DNA from: Chthonobacter albigriseus
GTDB lineage: Bacteria; Pseudomonadota; Alphaproteobacteria; Rhizobiales; Pleomorphomonadaceae
Length of the DNA stretch: 64,000 nucleotides
Direction of reading: 5' to 3'
Assembly: GCF_013839445.1 (NCBI RefSeq)
Contig: NZ_JACDIT010000001.1
Span: forward strand, 1,281,935 to 1,345,934
Part shown: positions 41,490 to 50,559 of the stretch, one piece after another
How positions within the stretch are numbered: the first letter of the stretch is position 1
How the letters are laid out: each line of letters opens with the position of its first letter
Made by a program: the position numbers and the translations under genes
The notes under the pieces: generated by a model
Database searches by the model: none
The model's input: the letters and a program-made list of their open reading frames with translations, nothing else
Told to the model about the DNA's origin: nothing

Positions 41490-41507
41490 CAATTCGGAGT
41501 GACGGCA

Positions 41508-41966
41508 ATGGCGGCGGAGGAAACCCTCGGCTTCGTGATCGTCGATGTCGCGCGGCTGCTGCGCCAGCAGTTCGACAGCGCACTGGAGAACGCCGGGCTC
41601 GGGCTGACGGCGGGCGAAGCGCGCACCCTGCACCATGCCGCCGTCGCCGGCCCGCTGCGCCAGACCCTTCTCGCCGAGCGCATGGCTGTGGAGCCGATGA
41701 CCGTCGTCGGCTACCTCGACCGTCTGGAGCGCGCCGGTCTGATCGAGCGTTTGACCGACCCCGACGACCGCCGCGCCAAGCTGGTCACTCCCACCGCGGC
41801 GGCTGCACCCGTGCTCCTGAAGATCGGCGAGGTCGGCGCCGCCGTCCGCCAGCAGGCCACGCACGGGATTTCTCCCGCCGAGATCGCGGCACTGCGCGAC
41901 CAGCTCGCGCTGATGCGCCGGAACCTCGGCGGTGCGCCGACGCCGGCCTTGGAGCGCGTCCGGTGA
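41508..41966 (+). CDS. MarR family transcriptional regulator
   Basis: A 152-residue winged-helix regulator. Core: LGLTAGEARTLHHAAVAGPLRQTLLAERMAVEPMTVVGYLDRLERAGLIERLTDPDDRRAKLVTPT, with the DPDDRR wing typical of MarR. The start at 41508 is preferred over a codon 17 positions upstream because of the ribosome site. Its stop overlaps the start of the transporter gene by four bases (GTGA), so it very likely controls that exporter in response to a small aromatic or drug-like ligand. Confidence 0.92.
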   Translation: MAAEETLGFVIVDVARLLRQQFDSALENAGLGLTAGEARTLHHAAVAGPLRQTLLAERMAVEPMTVVGYLDRLERAGLIERLTDPDDRRAKLVTPTAAAAPVLLKIGEVGAAVRQQATHGISPAEIAALRDQLALMRRNLGGAPTPALERVR

Positions 41967-43174
41967 GCGTGCTGCCCGGAACCGACCAGCCCGCCGTGAT
42001 GCTCTCCGAGCGCCTGACGACCGCCTTCGGCGCCGCCCTCGTCGCGCTCGGCCCGATCTCCATGGCGCTCTACACGCCGGCCATGCCGGCGCTGGTGGAC
42101 GCCTTCGGAACCACCATGGCGGCCGTGAAGATCACGCTCACGGCCTACTTCGCCGGCTTCGCTTTGGCTCAACTCCTCGTCGGTCCGCTCTCCGATGCCT
42201 ACGGCCGCAAGCCGGTCGCCGCCGGTTTCATCGCGCTCTACGTGGTGGGAAGCATCGGCGCCGTGCTGGCGAGCACGGTCGACGCGCTGATCCTCGCCCG
42301 CCTGGTGCAGGGCATCGGCGCGGCGGCAGGCGTCGCCATCTCGCGCGCCATCGTGCGCGACAGCTTCACCGGGCAGGCCTCCGCGCGCATCCTCAACACC
42401 ATCGGCATTTGGCTCGCCATCGGTCCGGCGATGTCGCCGACCATCGGCGGCCTGATCCTCTCCGCTTTCGGCTGGCACGCGATCTTCGTCGCCATGGCGG
42501 TCTACGGCGTGGCGCTGTTCGCCGTCATCGTCATCGCCCTGCCGGAAACCAACCGGGCGCCCGACCCGGCGCGCGCACGCCCGGCGGGCCTGATCGCGGC
42601 CTACCGCACGCTCGCCGCCGACCGGCGCTTCCTGATGCCGAGCCTCGTCATCGGGTTGACCATCGGCGCGCTCTACGCCCTCGGCACCATGCTGCCCTTC
42701 GTGCTGATCGGCCGCGTCGGCCTGACCCCGACCCAGTTCGGCCTCGGCATGCTGTTCCAGTCCGGCAGCTACATCCTCGGCGGGATCACCACCAAGCTGC
42801 TGCTCCGCCGCTTCGACGCCCGCCGGCTGGTGCTGCCGTCGCTGGCGCTCTGCGCCTTCGGCGGCGTGCTCCTGGCCGTGACGCTCAGGATCGCCGAGCC
42901 GAGCTTCCTCGGCGTGATGGTGCCGGTGGCGATCTTCGCCTACGCTCTTGCCTTCTTCACGCCTTCGATGACGACCGACGCCCTCGCCCCGTTCGCGACC
43001 ATCGCCGGCGCCGCCTCCGCGCTGATGGGCTTCCTCCAGATGGGCGGCGGCTTTGCCGGGTCGGTGGTGGCCGCGAGCTTTTCCGACCCGGTACTCGCGC
43101 TGGCGACGGTCACGCCGGTGATGACGGTGGCGGGGTTCCTGCTCTACACCGTGTCCGACCGCGGCGCCCGCTGA
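41963..43174 (+). CDS. Bcr/CflA family multidrug efflux MFS transporter
   Basis: A 403-residue transporter with 12 hydrophobic segments. Family motifs: YTPAMPALVDAFGTT, GPLSDAYGRKPVAAGF (MFS motif A) and VQGIGAAAGVAISRAIVRD. It starts with GTG overlapping the marR stop; the next in-frame ATG is at 41999. It is predicted to expel drugs or dipeptide-like compounds by proton antiport, induced through the upstream MarR. It converges on the M3 peptidase gene. Confidence 0.93.
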   Translation: MSVLPGTDQPAVMLSERLTTAFGAALVALGPISMALYTPAMPALVDAFGTTMAAVKITLTAYFAGFALAQLLVGPLSDAYGRKPVAAGFIALYVVGSIGAVLASTVDALILARLVQGIGAAAGVAISRAIVRDSFTGQASARILNTIGIWLAIGPAMSPTIGGLILSAFGWHAIFVAMAVYGVALFAVIVIALPETNRAPDPARARPAGLIAAYRTLAADRRFLMPSLVIGLTIGALYALGTMLPFVLIGRVGLTPTQFGLGMLFQSGSYILGGITTKLLLRRFDARRLVLPSLALCAFGGVLLAVTLRIAEPSFLGVMVPVAIFAYALAFFTPSMTTDALAPFATIAGAASALMGFLQMGGGFAGSVVAASFSDPVLALATVTPVMTVAGFLLYTVSDRGAR

Positions 43175-43187
43175 GGAGCGGACCCAC

Positions 43188-45242
43188 TCACGCCGCCAAG
43201 CCCTTCTTCGCCAGCATGGCATCGACGCTGGGCAGGCGGCCGCGGAAGGCGATGTAGGCGGCTTCAGGGTCGACCGAGCCGCCCGTCGAATAGACGTTGG
43301 CCTTCAGGCGTGCGGCCGTCGCGGCATCGAAGGGATCGCCGGTCTCCTGGAAGGCGGCGAAAGCGTCGGCGTCGAGCACTTCCGACCACATGTAGGAATA
43401 GTAGGCGGCCGCATAGCCGCCGGAGAAGATGTGCCCGAAGTGCGGCGAGCGATGGCGCATGGCGATCGACTTCGGCATGCCGATCGCGGCCAGCACCTCC
43501 GCCTCCACCGCCATCGGGTCGGCGACCGCCGCGCGGGTGTGGAAGGCCATGTCGACCAGCGCCGAGGATGTGAACTCCACCGTGGCGAACCCGGCGTTGA
43601 AGGTGCGCGCCGCCAGCACCTTGTCGAGCAGCGCACGCGGCATCGGCTCGCCCGTCTCGACGTGGAGGGCGTAGGCCTCCAGCACGGCGGGCACCGTCAT
43701 CCAGTGCTCGAAGAGCTGCGACGGCAGTTCAACGAAGTCGCGCGGCACGCTGGTGCCGGCGACGGAGGGATAGGTGACGTCTGACAGCATGCCGTGCAGC
43801 GCATGGCCGAACTCGTGGAACAGCGTCCGCGCCTCGTCGAGCGTCAAGAGCGCGGGTCGGCCCTCGGCCGGCTTGGCGAAGTTGCAGACGTTGTAGACGA
43901 TCGGGATCCGGCCGTGCCGGCCGCCGGTCTGGAGCTTGTGCTGGCCCTGGAAGGAGCTCATCCACGCGCCGGAGCGCTTGGAAGGCCGGGCGAAGTAGTC
44001 GCCGAGGAACACCGCGACGAGCGCGCCGCCGGCGTCGCGGATCTCGAACACGCGGGCATCCGGGTGGTGGCCGGGGACGTCCTTGTGCTCCGTGGCGGTG
44101 ATGCCGAACAGCCGGCGGGCCACCTCGAAGCAGGCCTCCACCATCCGGTCGAGCGAGAGATAGGGCTTCAGCTCCTCCTCGGAGAAGGCGAAGCGGCGGG
44201 CGCGCAGCTTCTCCGCGTAGTGCCGCCAGTCCCACGGCAGGATCGGGTGGTTCTGCCCTTCCTCCAAGGCGAGCTGGGCGAGTTCCTCCTCCTCGTCGGC
44301 CGCACGGTCGCGGGCGCGGGTCCACACCTCCATCAGCAGACGTCCGACGGCTTCGGGCGTCTTGGCCATGGTGTCATCGAGCGCGAGCGCCGCGTGATGC
44401 GGATAGCCGAGCAGGTTGGCAGCTTCCGACCGCAGCGCCAGGATCTCGGCCATGATCGCCCGGTTGTCGGTCTCCCCGCCGTTCTCGCCGCGCGCCACGA
44501 AGGCCTTGAACGCCTGTTCGCGCAGATCGCGGCGCGTGGAGAAGGTGAGAAACGGCTCCACCAGGGAGCGCGACAGCGTGACCGCATAGGCGCCCTCGCG
44601 GCCCCGGCGGCGCGCCTCGGCCGCCATCGCCTCGACCAGCGAGGCGGGCAGGCCGGCAAGCTCGTCCGCCTCGGTGAGGAACAGCACCCAGGCCTCCTCG
44701 TCGGCAAGCACGTTCTGACCGAACGAGGCCTTGAGGCCCGCAAGGCGCTCGTGCACGGCAGTCAGGCGGTCCTGCGCGTCCTTGGGGAGCTTTGCGCCGG
44801 AGTGGACGAAGCCCTTCCAGTGCCGCTCCAGCACCCGCGTCTGCTCCAGCGTCAGCCCGAGCGCGTCCCGGCCCTCCCACAGGCTGTCGATCCGCGCGAA
44901 CAGGGCAGGGTTGGTGCCGATCCTGGAGTAGTGTCGCGACAGCTTGGGCGCGATATCGCGCTCGAGCGCGCGGATCGTGTCGTTGGTGTCCGACCCCGCA
45001 CGGTTCCAGAACAGTGCCGACACCCGCGACAGCGCCTCGCCGGCCACCTCCAGCGCCTCCACCGTGTTGGCAAAGCTCGCCGGCTCGGGATTGCCGGCGA
45101 TTGCCTCGATCTCCGCCTCGTGGGCGGAAAGATAGACGTCGAACGCCGGCGCGAAATCGGTGTCGGCGACGGCGGAGAACCGCGGCAGGCCGTGCGGTCC
45201 GTCCCAGACGGTAAGGGCGGGATTGAGGGCGGAGTCGGTCAT
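43188..45242 (-). CDS. M3 family metallopeptidase (peptidyl-dipeptidase / oligopeptidase A type)
   Basis: Cytoplasmic zinc peptidase of 684 residues that degrades short peptides. Catalytic HEFGH at His476-His480 (LFHEFGHALHG), with the third ligand in FVELPSQLFEHWM. The N-terminus (NPALTVWDGPHGLPRFSAV) and overall length match the Dcp/OpdA branch. The ATG at 45242 is chosen over one 28 codons upstream. A LysE-family exporter gene lies 87 bp upstream in the same direction and may share its transcript. Confidence 0.94.
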   Translation of the reverse strand: MTDSALNPALTVWDGPHGLPRFSAVADTDFAPAFDVYLSAHEAEIEAIAGNPEPASFANTVEALEVAGEALSRVSALFWNRAGSDTNDTIRALERDIAPKLSRHYSRIGTNPALFARIDSLWEGRDALGLTLEQTRVLERHWKGFVHSGAKLPKDAQDRLTAVHERLAGLKASFGQNVLADEEAWVLFLTEADELAGLPASLVEAMAAEARRRGREGAYAVTLSRSLVEPFLTFSTRRDLREQAFKAFVARGENGGETDNRAIMAEILALRSEAANLLGYPHHAALALDDTMAKTPEAVGRLLMEVWTRARDRAADEEEELAQLALEEGQNHPILPWDWRHYAEKLRARRFAFSEEELKPYLSLDRMVEACFEVARRLFGITATEHKDVPGHHPDARVFEIRDAGGALVAVFLGDYFARPSKRSGAWMSSFQGQHKLQTGGRHGRIPIVYNVCNFAKPAEGRPALLTLDEARTLFHEFGHALHGMLSDVTYPSVAGTSVPRDFVELPSQLFEHWMTVPAVLEAYALHVETGEPMPRALLDKVLAARTFNAGFATVEFTSSALVDMAFHTRAAVADPMAVEAEVLAAIGMPKSIAMRHRSPHFGHIFSGGYAAAYYSYMWSEVLDADAFAAFQETGDPFDAATAARLKANVYSTGGSVDPEAAYIAFRGRLPSVDAMLAKKGLAA

Positions 45243-45329
45243 GGACGGAAAAGCTCCGGAGGACGGCGGACGGGATCGACGCGGCTGTCGGTCGATCTGC
45301 TTCTCACGGGAGGCGGCGCGGAGCAACTG

Positions 45330-45971
45330 TCACGTGCGGCGCCAGCCGAGGAGCCCGGGCGCGGCGTGCCAGATCGCCTGGACGGCGAAGCCGCAGAAGA
45401 GGAGCCCGGAGGCGCGGACGATCGCCAGTTCGTGCGCCCGGTAGAACCGCCGCACCGCACCGGCGCCGATGATCGCGATCAGGATCACGTCGGCGACGAG
45501 GAAGCCGAGCAGAGACACCCCGAGCAGCACCGGCAGCGCGTCGAAGTCGAGCTGGTCGGACTGGCCGGCGAGCAGGGCGGTGAAGGTGGCGAGCGCGACC
45601 GGGTAGCCCTTGGGATTGGTGAGCCCGAAGATCAGCCCGCGCCGGAGCGGGTTGCGCACCGTCATCACCGCTTCGCCGGTCCCCTTCGGCCGGGCGGTGA
45701 GCGCGGTCCATCCGATCCAGGCGAGATAGAGCCCGCAGAGGAAGCCGAGCAGGTCGAACACGAAGGAGCCGATGCTCCGCGCCCCGACGATCGCCACCAG
45801 CGCCAGGGCCGACCAGACGAGGTCGCCGGCCAGATGCCCGCCCATGAAGAGTGCGCCGGCCCGCCGGCCCTGCCCGGCCCCGATGCCGAGCAGCGCCAGG
45901 AAGGCCGGCCCGGGGATCAGCACATAGGCGGCGGCTGCGCCGAAGGCGCCGAGAAGCAACGCGAAGGACAT
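45330..45971 (-). CDS. LysE family amino-acid exporter
   Basis: A 213-residue membrane protein with about six hydrophobic segments. The family signature AAYVLIPGPAFLALLGIGAGQGRRAGALFMGGHLAGD is followed by GLYLAWIGWTALTA and LRRGLIFGLTNPKGYPVALATFTALLAG. It exports amino acids (lysine, arginine, homoserine lactone or threonine in studied members). It is probably co-transcribed with the downstream M3 peptidase, an arrangement echoed at 53177-55846. Confidence 0.93.
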   Translation of the reverse strand: MSFALLLGAFGAAAAYVLIPGPAFLALLGIGAGQGRRAGALFMGGHLAGDLVWSALALVAIVGARSIGSFVFDLLGFLCGLYLAWIGWTALTARPKGTGEAVMTVRNPLRRGLIFGLTNPKGYPVALATFTALLAGQSDQLDFDALPVLLGVSLLGFLVADVILIAIIGAGAVRRFYRAHELAIVRASGLLFCGFAVQAIWHAAPGLLGWRRT

Positions 45972-46064
45972 GTGGAACCGGCTCCGGTGGGAGCGCCATC
46001 CGACCCGAACCGCAAAGGCGCGTCAAGGGACGGGCGCTTCCGATCCGGGGACGGCGGACGGCTG

Positions 46065-47174
46065 TCAGACCCGTCCGCCGGCCGCCCGACCCTGGCCGTG
46101 CCAGTCGAGTTGCTCCAGCATCATCAACTCGGCGATGTTCTCGTGGCTGAGGTAGCCGACGAGGCGGCCGTCTGCGTCGGTGACGCCGACGGCCGGCGCT
46201 TCCTTTTCCTGCATCAGGCGGAGAGCCGGCTCCAGCCAGCCGTCGTCGCGCACCAGCGGGATGTCCGCGTTCATGGCGTTGAGCACGGGCGTGCCAGGTC
46301 CGGTCGCTTTCAGGGCGCGGATCATGCCGTCGCGGGTGAGGATACCGCGCAGCCGACCGCCGCCGTCGACGACCGGGAACTCCCGCTGGGTGGTGCGGAT
46401 CAGCGCCTCCGCCGCGTCGTCGACCGTGGCGGCCGGTCCGAGCGTCTCGAAGCTGCTCACCATCGCCGCTGAGACGCGGATCTTGCGCGCCCGCTCCACC
46501 ATCGTGGTCGCCTCCGCCTCGCCGGTGGCGGCGAGGAAGATGAAGATCGCGATGAAGACCAGGATGGCATTGCCGCCGAAGAGGCCAATGGCCCCGAACA
46601 GGAAGGCGACGCCCTGGCCGATGCCGGCGGCGATTTCCGTTGCCTTGCGGCGGCCGAGCTTGAGGGCGAGCAGCGCCCGCAGCACGCGTCCGCCGTCCAT
46701 CGGGAACGCCGGGATCAGGTTGAACACGACGAGGAAGATGTTGACGCCGGCCAACCGGTCGATGAACGAAGCCTGCGGCTGCTCCACGTTGGCCATCACG
46801 CCGGGATCGAGCCGGGCGCCGATCAGGATCAGGAGCAGCGCGATCACCACGTTCACCATCGGCCCGGCGACCGCGATGACGATCTCCTCCGCAGGCTTTT
46901 CCGGCATCCGCGATAGCCGGGCGAGGCCGCCGATCGGCAGCAGCGTGATGTCAGGCGTGGTGATCCCGTAGCGCCGGGCCGCCACGGCGTGGCCGAGTTC
47001 GTGCAGCGTCACACAGGCGAACACCGCGAGGATGAAGGCGATGCCGTCGATCGCCGCCGCCGAGCCGCCCGCCGCGTAGGACGCCAGCCCGATCCAGGCG
47101 AGCAGGATCAGAAACGTCAGGTGGATGCGGATCTCCGACCCGAAGACGCGGCCGAGCGGGATGGACCAGGACAT
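46065..47174 (-). CDS. site-2 protease family protein with CBS domains
   Basis: Intramembrane zinc metalloprotease of 369 residues. His58-His62 in LHELGHAVAARRYGI is the zinc motif, and FNLIPAFPMDGGRVLRALLA carries the third ligand and the S2P signature. The C-terminal 140 residues contain two CBS domains (ISAAMVSSFETLGPAATVDDAAEAL; LNAMNADIPLVRDDGWLEPALRL), which usually sense adenine nucleotides. The ATG at 47174 gives MSWSIPLGRVFGSEIRIH, the family start. The substrate is unknown; it is not linked to an obvious anti-sigma factor. Confidence 0.94.
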   Translation of the reverse strand: MSWSIPLGRVFGSEIRIHLTFLILLAWIGLASYAAGGSAAAIDGIAFILAVFACVTLHELGHAVAARRYGITTPDITLLPIGGLARLSRMPEKPAEEIVIAVAGPMVNVVIALLLILIGARLDPGVMANVEQPQASFIDRLAGVNIFLVVFNLIPAFPMDGGRVLRALLALKLGRRKATEIAAGIGQGVAFLFGAIGLFGGNAILVFIAIFIFLAATGEAEATTMVERARKIRVSAAMVSSFETLGPAATVDDAAEALIRTTQREFPVVDGGGRLRGILTRDGMIRALKATGPGTPVLNAMNADIPLVRDDGWLEPALRLMQEKEAPAVGVTDADGRLVGYLSHENIAELMMLEQLDWHGQGRAAGGRV

Positions 47175-47286
47175 GCAGCATTCCTCATGGGACGACTGTT
47201 CCGAAGATAGGCTTGGAAGCGCCGAGCGGAAGAGGAGTTCCACGTAAGCCTAAGGCGAAGGCTTCGCCGGGTCGTCCCGCGCCGGC

Positions 47287-48261
47287 TCAGGGCACCAGGA
47301 CGACCTTGCCCTTGACCCGCCGCGCCGCGATCTCGGCCAGTGCCTCCGCGGCCTGTTCCAGCGGGTAGCGGCCGTGGATGCGCGGGGCGAGCGCTCCAGC
47401 TGCCACCTGGCCGAGCAGCCAACGGGTGTTGGCGATGTGTCCGGCCGGGTCGCGCTTGGTCCAGGCGCCCCAGTGGACGCCGACGATGTCGATCGACTTC
47501 AGCAGCACCAGGTTGAGCGGGATCTTCGGGATGTCGCCGCCGGCAAAGCCGATCACGAGGTAGCGCCCGCCCCAGTTGGTCGCCCGGACCAGCGGCTCGG
47601 CGAGATCGGCCCCCACCGCGTCGTAGACGACATCGGCTCCGAGGCCGCCGGTGAGGTCGCGCACCTGGGTCTTCAGGTCGCCTGCCGACACATCGATCAC
47701 GGCATCGGCCCCGAGCGCCAGCACCTCCGGCGCCTTCTCCGCGGAGCCGACGCAGCCGATCACCCGCGCGCCCATGATCCGGCCGATCTCCACGGCCGCC
47801 TGCCCGACGCCGCCGGTCGCCCCGGTGACGACGAGCGTTTCGCCCGGCGCGAGCCGCGCCCGGTCCTTCAGCGCGTGGACGGTGGTTCCATAGGCGACGA
47901 TCAGCCCGGCCGCGACGTCGGACGGCACCGCGTCGGGAACGGGCACCACCGTGTCCGCAGCGACGGCGACCGCCTCCCGCGCCGCGCCATGGCCGAGGTA
48001 GGCGGCCACGCGGTCGCCGACGGAGAGCCCCTCAACGCCATCCCCCACCGCCTCGATGCGGCCGGCGCATTCCGCCGACGGCGAGAACGGCCGTTCCGGT
48101 TTCACTTGGTAGCGGTCGGCGATGATGAGGGTGTCCATGAAATTGAGCGCGGCCGCCTCCACCGCGATCACCACCTCGCCGGGGCCCGCGACCGGACGGT
48201 CCACCTCCTGAACGACGAGGGTCTCCGGTCCGCCGGTCTGGAGCGAAAGCAGCGCGCGCAT
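47287..48261 (-). CDS. NADPH:quinone oxidoreductase family protein
   Basis: Zinc-free medium-chain dehydrogenase of 324 residues. Features: the N-terminal MRALLSLQTGGPETLVVQEV, ALNFMDTLIIADRYQ, and the Rossmann loop VTGATGGVGQAAVEIG. No structural-zinc cysteine cluster is present, as expected for quinone reductases and related enoyl reductases. The start at 48261 is preferred over one seven codons upstream. Substrate unproven. It is downstream of the ECF sigma gene on the same strand, 106 bp apart. Confidence 0.92.
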   Translation of the reverse strand: MRALLSLQTGGPETLVVQEVDRPVAGPGEVVIAVEAAALNFMDTLIIADRYQVKPERPFSPSAECAGRIEAVGDGVEGLSVGDRVAAYLGHGAAREAVAVAADTVVPVPDAVPSDVAAGLIVAYGTTVHALKDRARLAPGETLVVTGATGGVGQAAVEIGRIMGARVIGCVGSAEKAPEVLALGADAVIDVSAGDLKTQVRDLTGGLGADVVYDAVGADLAEPLVRATNWGGRYLVIGFAGGDIPKIPLNLVLLKSIDIVGVHWGAWTKRDPAGHIANTRWLLGQVAAGALAPRIHGRYPLEQAAEALAEIAARRVKGKVVLVP

Positions 48262-48367
48262 CAAAGGACCTTCCGCAAGCATCGAGGGGCGGCGAGCATG
48301 CCCCGACCGCGCTGGCCTGCAAATCCACCGAAGGGCGATGCGGCAATGGCGCGGTGTCGCGGGGACG

Positions 48368-48940
48368 TCAGTCGACGTCGACCTGCGAGTCCGCCTCCAG
48401 GATCTTGCGCAGCCGGGAGAAGGCGAGCCGGATCCGCGACTTCACGGTGCCGAGCGGCAACCCGGTCTCGTCCGCGATCTGGCTGTGCGACAGCCCCTTG
48501 AAGAAGGCGAGCTCGACCAGCGACAGCTGCTCGGCCGGCAGCGTGGCGAGCGCCACCCGCACCCGCTCCTCGCGAACGGCGATGTCGAGGCCCGATTCCG
48601 GATCATCGAAGTCGGACGGCAAAAAGGCCGGGTCGTTGGGATCGAGGTCGCCCAGCCGGTCGCGGCGGAGCACGTCGATCCGCCGGTTGCGCGCGATGCG
48701 GAACAGCCAGGTGCCGACGGACGATTTGGAGCGGTCGAACAGCTCGGCCTTACGCCAGAGCGTCACCATCACCTCCTGGGCGATCTCCTCGGCGACGCCG
48801 TTCTCGGTGCCGAGCCGGATCAGGTAGGCGGTGAGACGCGGCGCGTAGTGGTCGAACAGCTGCACGAATGCGCTCTGGTCGCGGTTGCGCGCGACCAGGT
48901 CCACGAGATCGGCGAGTTCGTCATGCTGCGCCACAAACAC
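48368..48940 (-). CDS. ECF-type RNA polymerase sigma factor
   Basis: A 190-residue group 4 sigma-70 factor. Region 2 is visible in FVQLFDHYAPRLTAYLI and GTWLFRIARNRRIDVLRRD. Region 4 is LPAEQLSLVELAFFKGLSHSQIADETGLPLGTVKSRIRLAFSRLR. The starting codon is GTG at 48940 (or GTG two codons later). Factors like this in rhizobia are normally followed by a ChrR-type zinc anti-sigma; none is found here, so how it is held inactive is unclear. Confidence 0.92.
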   Translation of the reverse strand: MFVAQHDELADLVDLVARNRDQSAFVQLFDHYAPRLTAYLIRLGTENGVAEEIAQEVMVTLWRKAELFDRSKSSVGTWLFRIARNRRIDVLRRDRLGDLDPNDPAFLPSDFDDPESGLDIAVREERVRVALATLPAEQLSLVELAFFKGLSHSQIADETGLPLGTVKSRIRLAFSRLRKILEADSQVDVD

Positions 48941-49365
48941 CCCACCTCAAAGGATCGGAGGTGGCCGGTCGCCCGGCATCCCCGCCCCTGTCGCTTGCTT
49001 CCCGCCGTTCCCCCGAGCCAGCGTGAGCCGTTGGCAGGGTGCGTCGGGCGCTTCGACCTTGTTCTTGACCCGGGCCGGCACGGTCCTTGTCGCCGATGCC
49101 CAACTCTCGCCCAATTTCCGGCAAAGCGTTCGGGTCGCCCGGCGGATCATAGACGAACTCCTCCGGGTGCGCCAAGGCGGAACGCTGCTGGCTGTTTTTG
49201 TCCAGGGAATTCCGCTTTCGACCCAAGCCTGATAAGGACCGGCAACGGTTTGGTAACCGTCCCGCCGTAGCTTTGCGGTAACCTTAACGGCCCCTTACGC
49301 CGGGCGATCCTTTCGAGCGGCTGGAATGCCGCGGATCGTCCGCCACTGTGGAGACTAGGTGCAAG
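48941..49365. other. 425-bp divergent intergenic region with CtrA-like site
   Basis: Lies between the ECF sigma gene and the IalB-like gene. No gene is recognised. Near the right end, GGTAACC occurs twice (about 49252 and 49277) and TTAA-N7-TTAC lies at 49284-49298, one base from the CtrA box TTAA-N7-TTAA. These could be control elements of the rightward gene. Confidence 0.4.
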
Positions 49366-49875
49366 ATGAAGTACGTCCGCACGCTCGGCCTGGCCGCAAC
49401 CATGGTGCTCGGCACGGTCACGATCGCCGGTGCGCAGACGCCCACGCTGCTGGAGCAGTTCAGCCGCTGGTCGACCTACACCTACACGAACGGCGAGGAG
49501 AAGGTGTGCTACGCCATCACCCAGCCGACCAAGTCCGAACCGGCCGGCGTGAAGCGCGACCCGGTCTACCTGTTCATCACGAACCGACCGAAGCAGAGCG
49601 TCCAGCGCGAGGTGAGCGTGGAGACCGGCTATCCCTACAAGGAGGGCTCCGTGACGGAGGCCAAGGTGGGATCGGACACCTTCACCCTGTTCACCAAGGA
49701 ACAGAGCGCCTGGGTGCAGAACTCCGCCGACGAGTCGCGCCTGATCGCGGCCATGCGGGCCGGCTCCGACATGGTCGTAACCGGCACCTCCCGCCGCGGC
49801 ACGGTGACGGTGGACACCTATTCGCTGTCGGGCGTCACCGCCGCCATCAACCGGATCGACGCCGAGTGCAAGTGA
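49366..49875 (+). CDS. invasion-associated locus B (IalB) family protein
   Basis: Secreted protein of 169 residues with a signal peptide (about 1-23, ending TIAGAQT). The mature part matches IalB relatives of Brucella and other rhizobiales: FSRWSTYTYTNGEEKVCYAITQPTKSEP, KRDPVYLFITNRP, and GTSRRGTVTVDTYSLSGVTAAINRIDAEC. The two cysteines (VCYA and the C-terminal EC) probably form a disulfide. Function: a periplasmic or surface protein named after a Bartonella invasion locus; virulence is not implied here. A terminator follows. Confidence 0.87.
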   Translation: MKYVRTLGLAATMVLGTVTIAGAQTPTLLEQFSRWSTYTYTNGEEKVCYAITQPTKSEPAGVKRDPVYLFITNRPKQSVQREVSVETGYPYKEGSVTEAKVGSDTFTLFTKEQSAWVQNSADESRLIAAMRAGSDMVVTGTSRRGTVTVDTYSLSGVTAAINRIDAECK

Positions 49876-49912
49876 CGCGGCCAGGTCGCTGACAGCATTG
49901 AGCGTAGGAACG

Positions 49913-49940
49913 GGCCCGGGGAGAGATCCCCGGGCCTTTT
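49913..49940 (+). terminator. intrinsic terminator after the IalB-like gene
   Basis: GGCCCGGGG pairs perfectly with CCCCGGGCC across a six-base loop, followed by TTTTG, 38 bases past the stop. Confidence 0.9.
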
Positions 49941-50559
49941 GTATGCCCCTGCAATTTGTGACATTTTGATATTTTTATGATAGGAAGACTTCACTTTTTG
50001 TGGCTTTGGCAAAAAATTCTGTGGCTTCATCCATTCTGATGACGCTTGTCGAGGCGATCGGGGTTAGAAACAGGCCGTTCACGAGTCGCCGGTTCACGGC
50101 AGGTCTGCCGGCCGACGGCTTTCCGGAAGAAGCCATGTTCAAACTGACCCTTATTGCCCTTTCGCTTTCCGCGCTCCTGTTCGGGACGTTGGAAGCCGAA
50201 AGCACGGATTTGATAGGCCGGTCCGCCCCTGCGGGGTCGCTCGGCCTTTTGCAGTCGATTTGAGAGAACGACGCCGCTTTGCGGCAGCGGCCGACCGCCG
50301 TTCGGGTGGGGCGGCCGCACAAATCTTCTCGTCGGCACCCGACCCGTCCTGAAGGGCGGGCGCGCTGCCCATCCCCGGCGAGAAGGAAGCGCCATCGAAT
50401 GCCGGCTGTCGCACCTCATCCGCGACGGATCGGTGGTGCATCGTCCGGGGTGGCGCATGGGCAAGAGTGCAGGGTTGCCCGCCAGTGCCATGCACGCGTG
50501 CTCGCCGCTCCGACGACCTCTCGGAGCCGCCGCCCCGGGCGATGCAGCCCCTCAAAGGG
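49941..50559. other. intergenic region with AT-rich island, no confident gene
   Basis: About 620 bp between the IalB terminator and the rlmN promoter. 49951-50030 is AT-rich (T- and A-runs), unlike its surroundings. A frame from 50135 to 50263 begins MFKLTLIALSLSALLFG, like a signal peptide, but it stops after 42 residues with no good ribosome site. Its end overlaps an imperfect hairpin (GGCCG...CGGCC, then TTTTG) near 50215-50255 that might terminate a small RNA. I see nothing decisive. Confidence 0.35.

Noticed and set aside
43794-46472. 892-codon plus-strand frame across the M3 peptidase, LysE and protease genes
   Set aside because: It spans three genes on the other strand, each with clear family motifs; composition is typical of antisense GC-rich frames.
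50027-50491. 154-codon minus-strand frame in the gap before rlmN
   Set aside because: No ribosome site, Arg/Pro-rich composition, and no recognisable segment.
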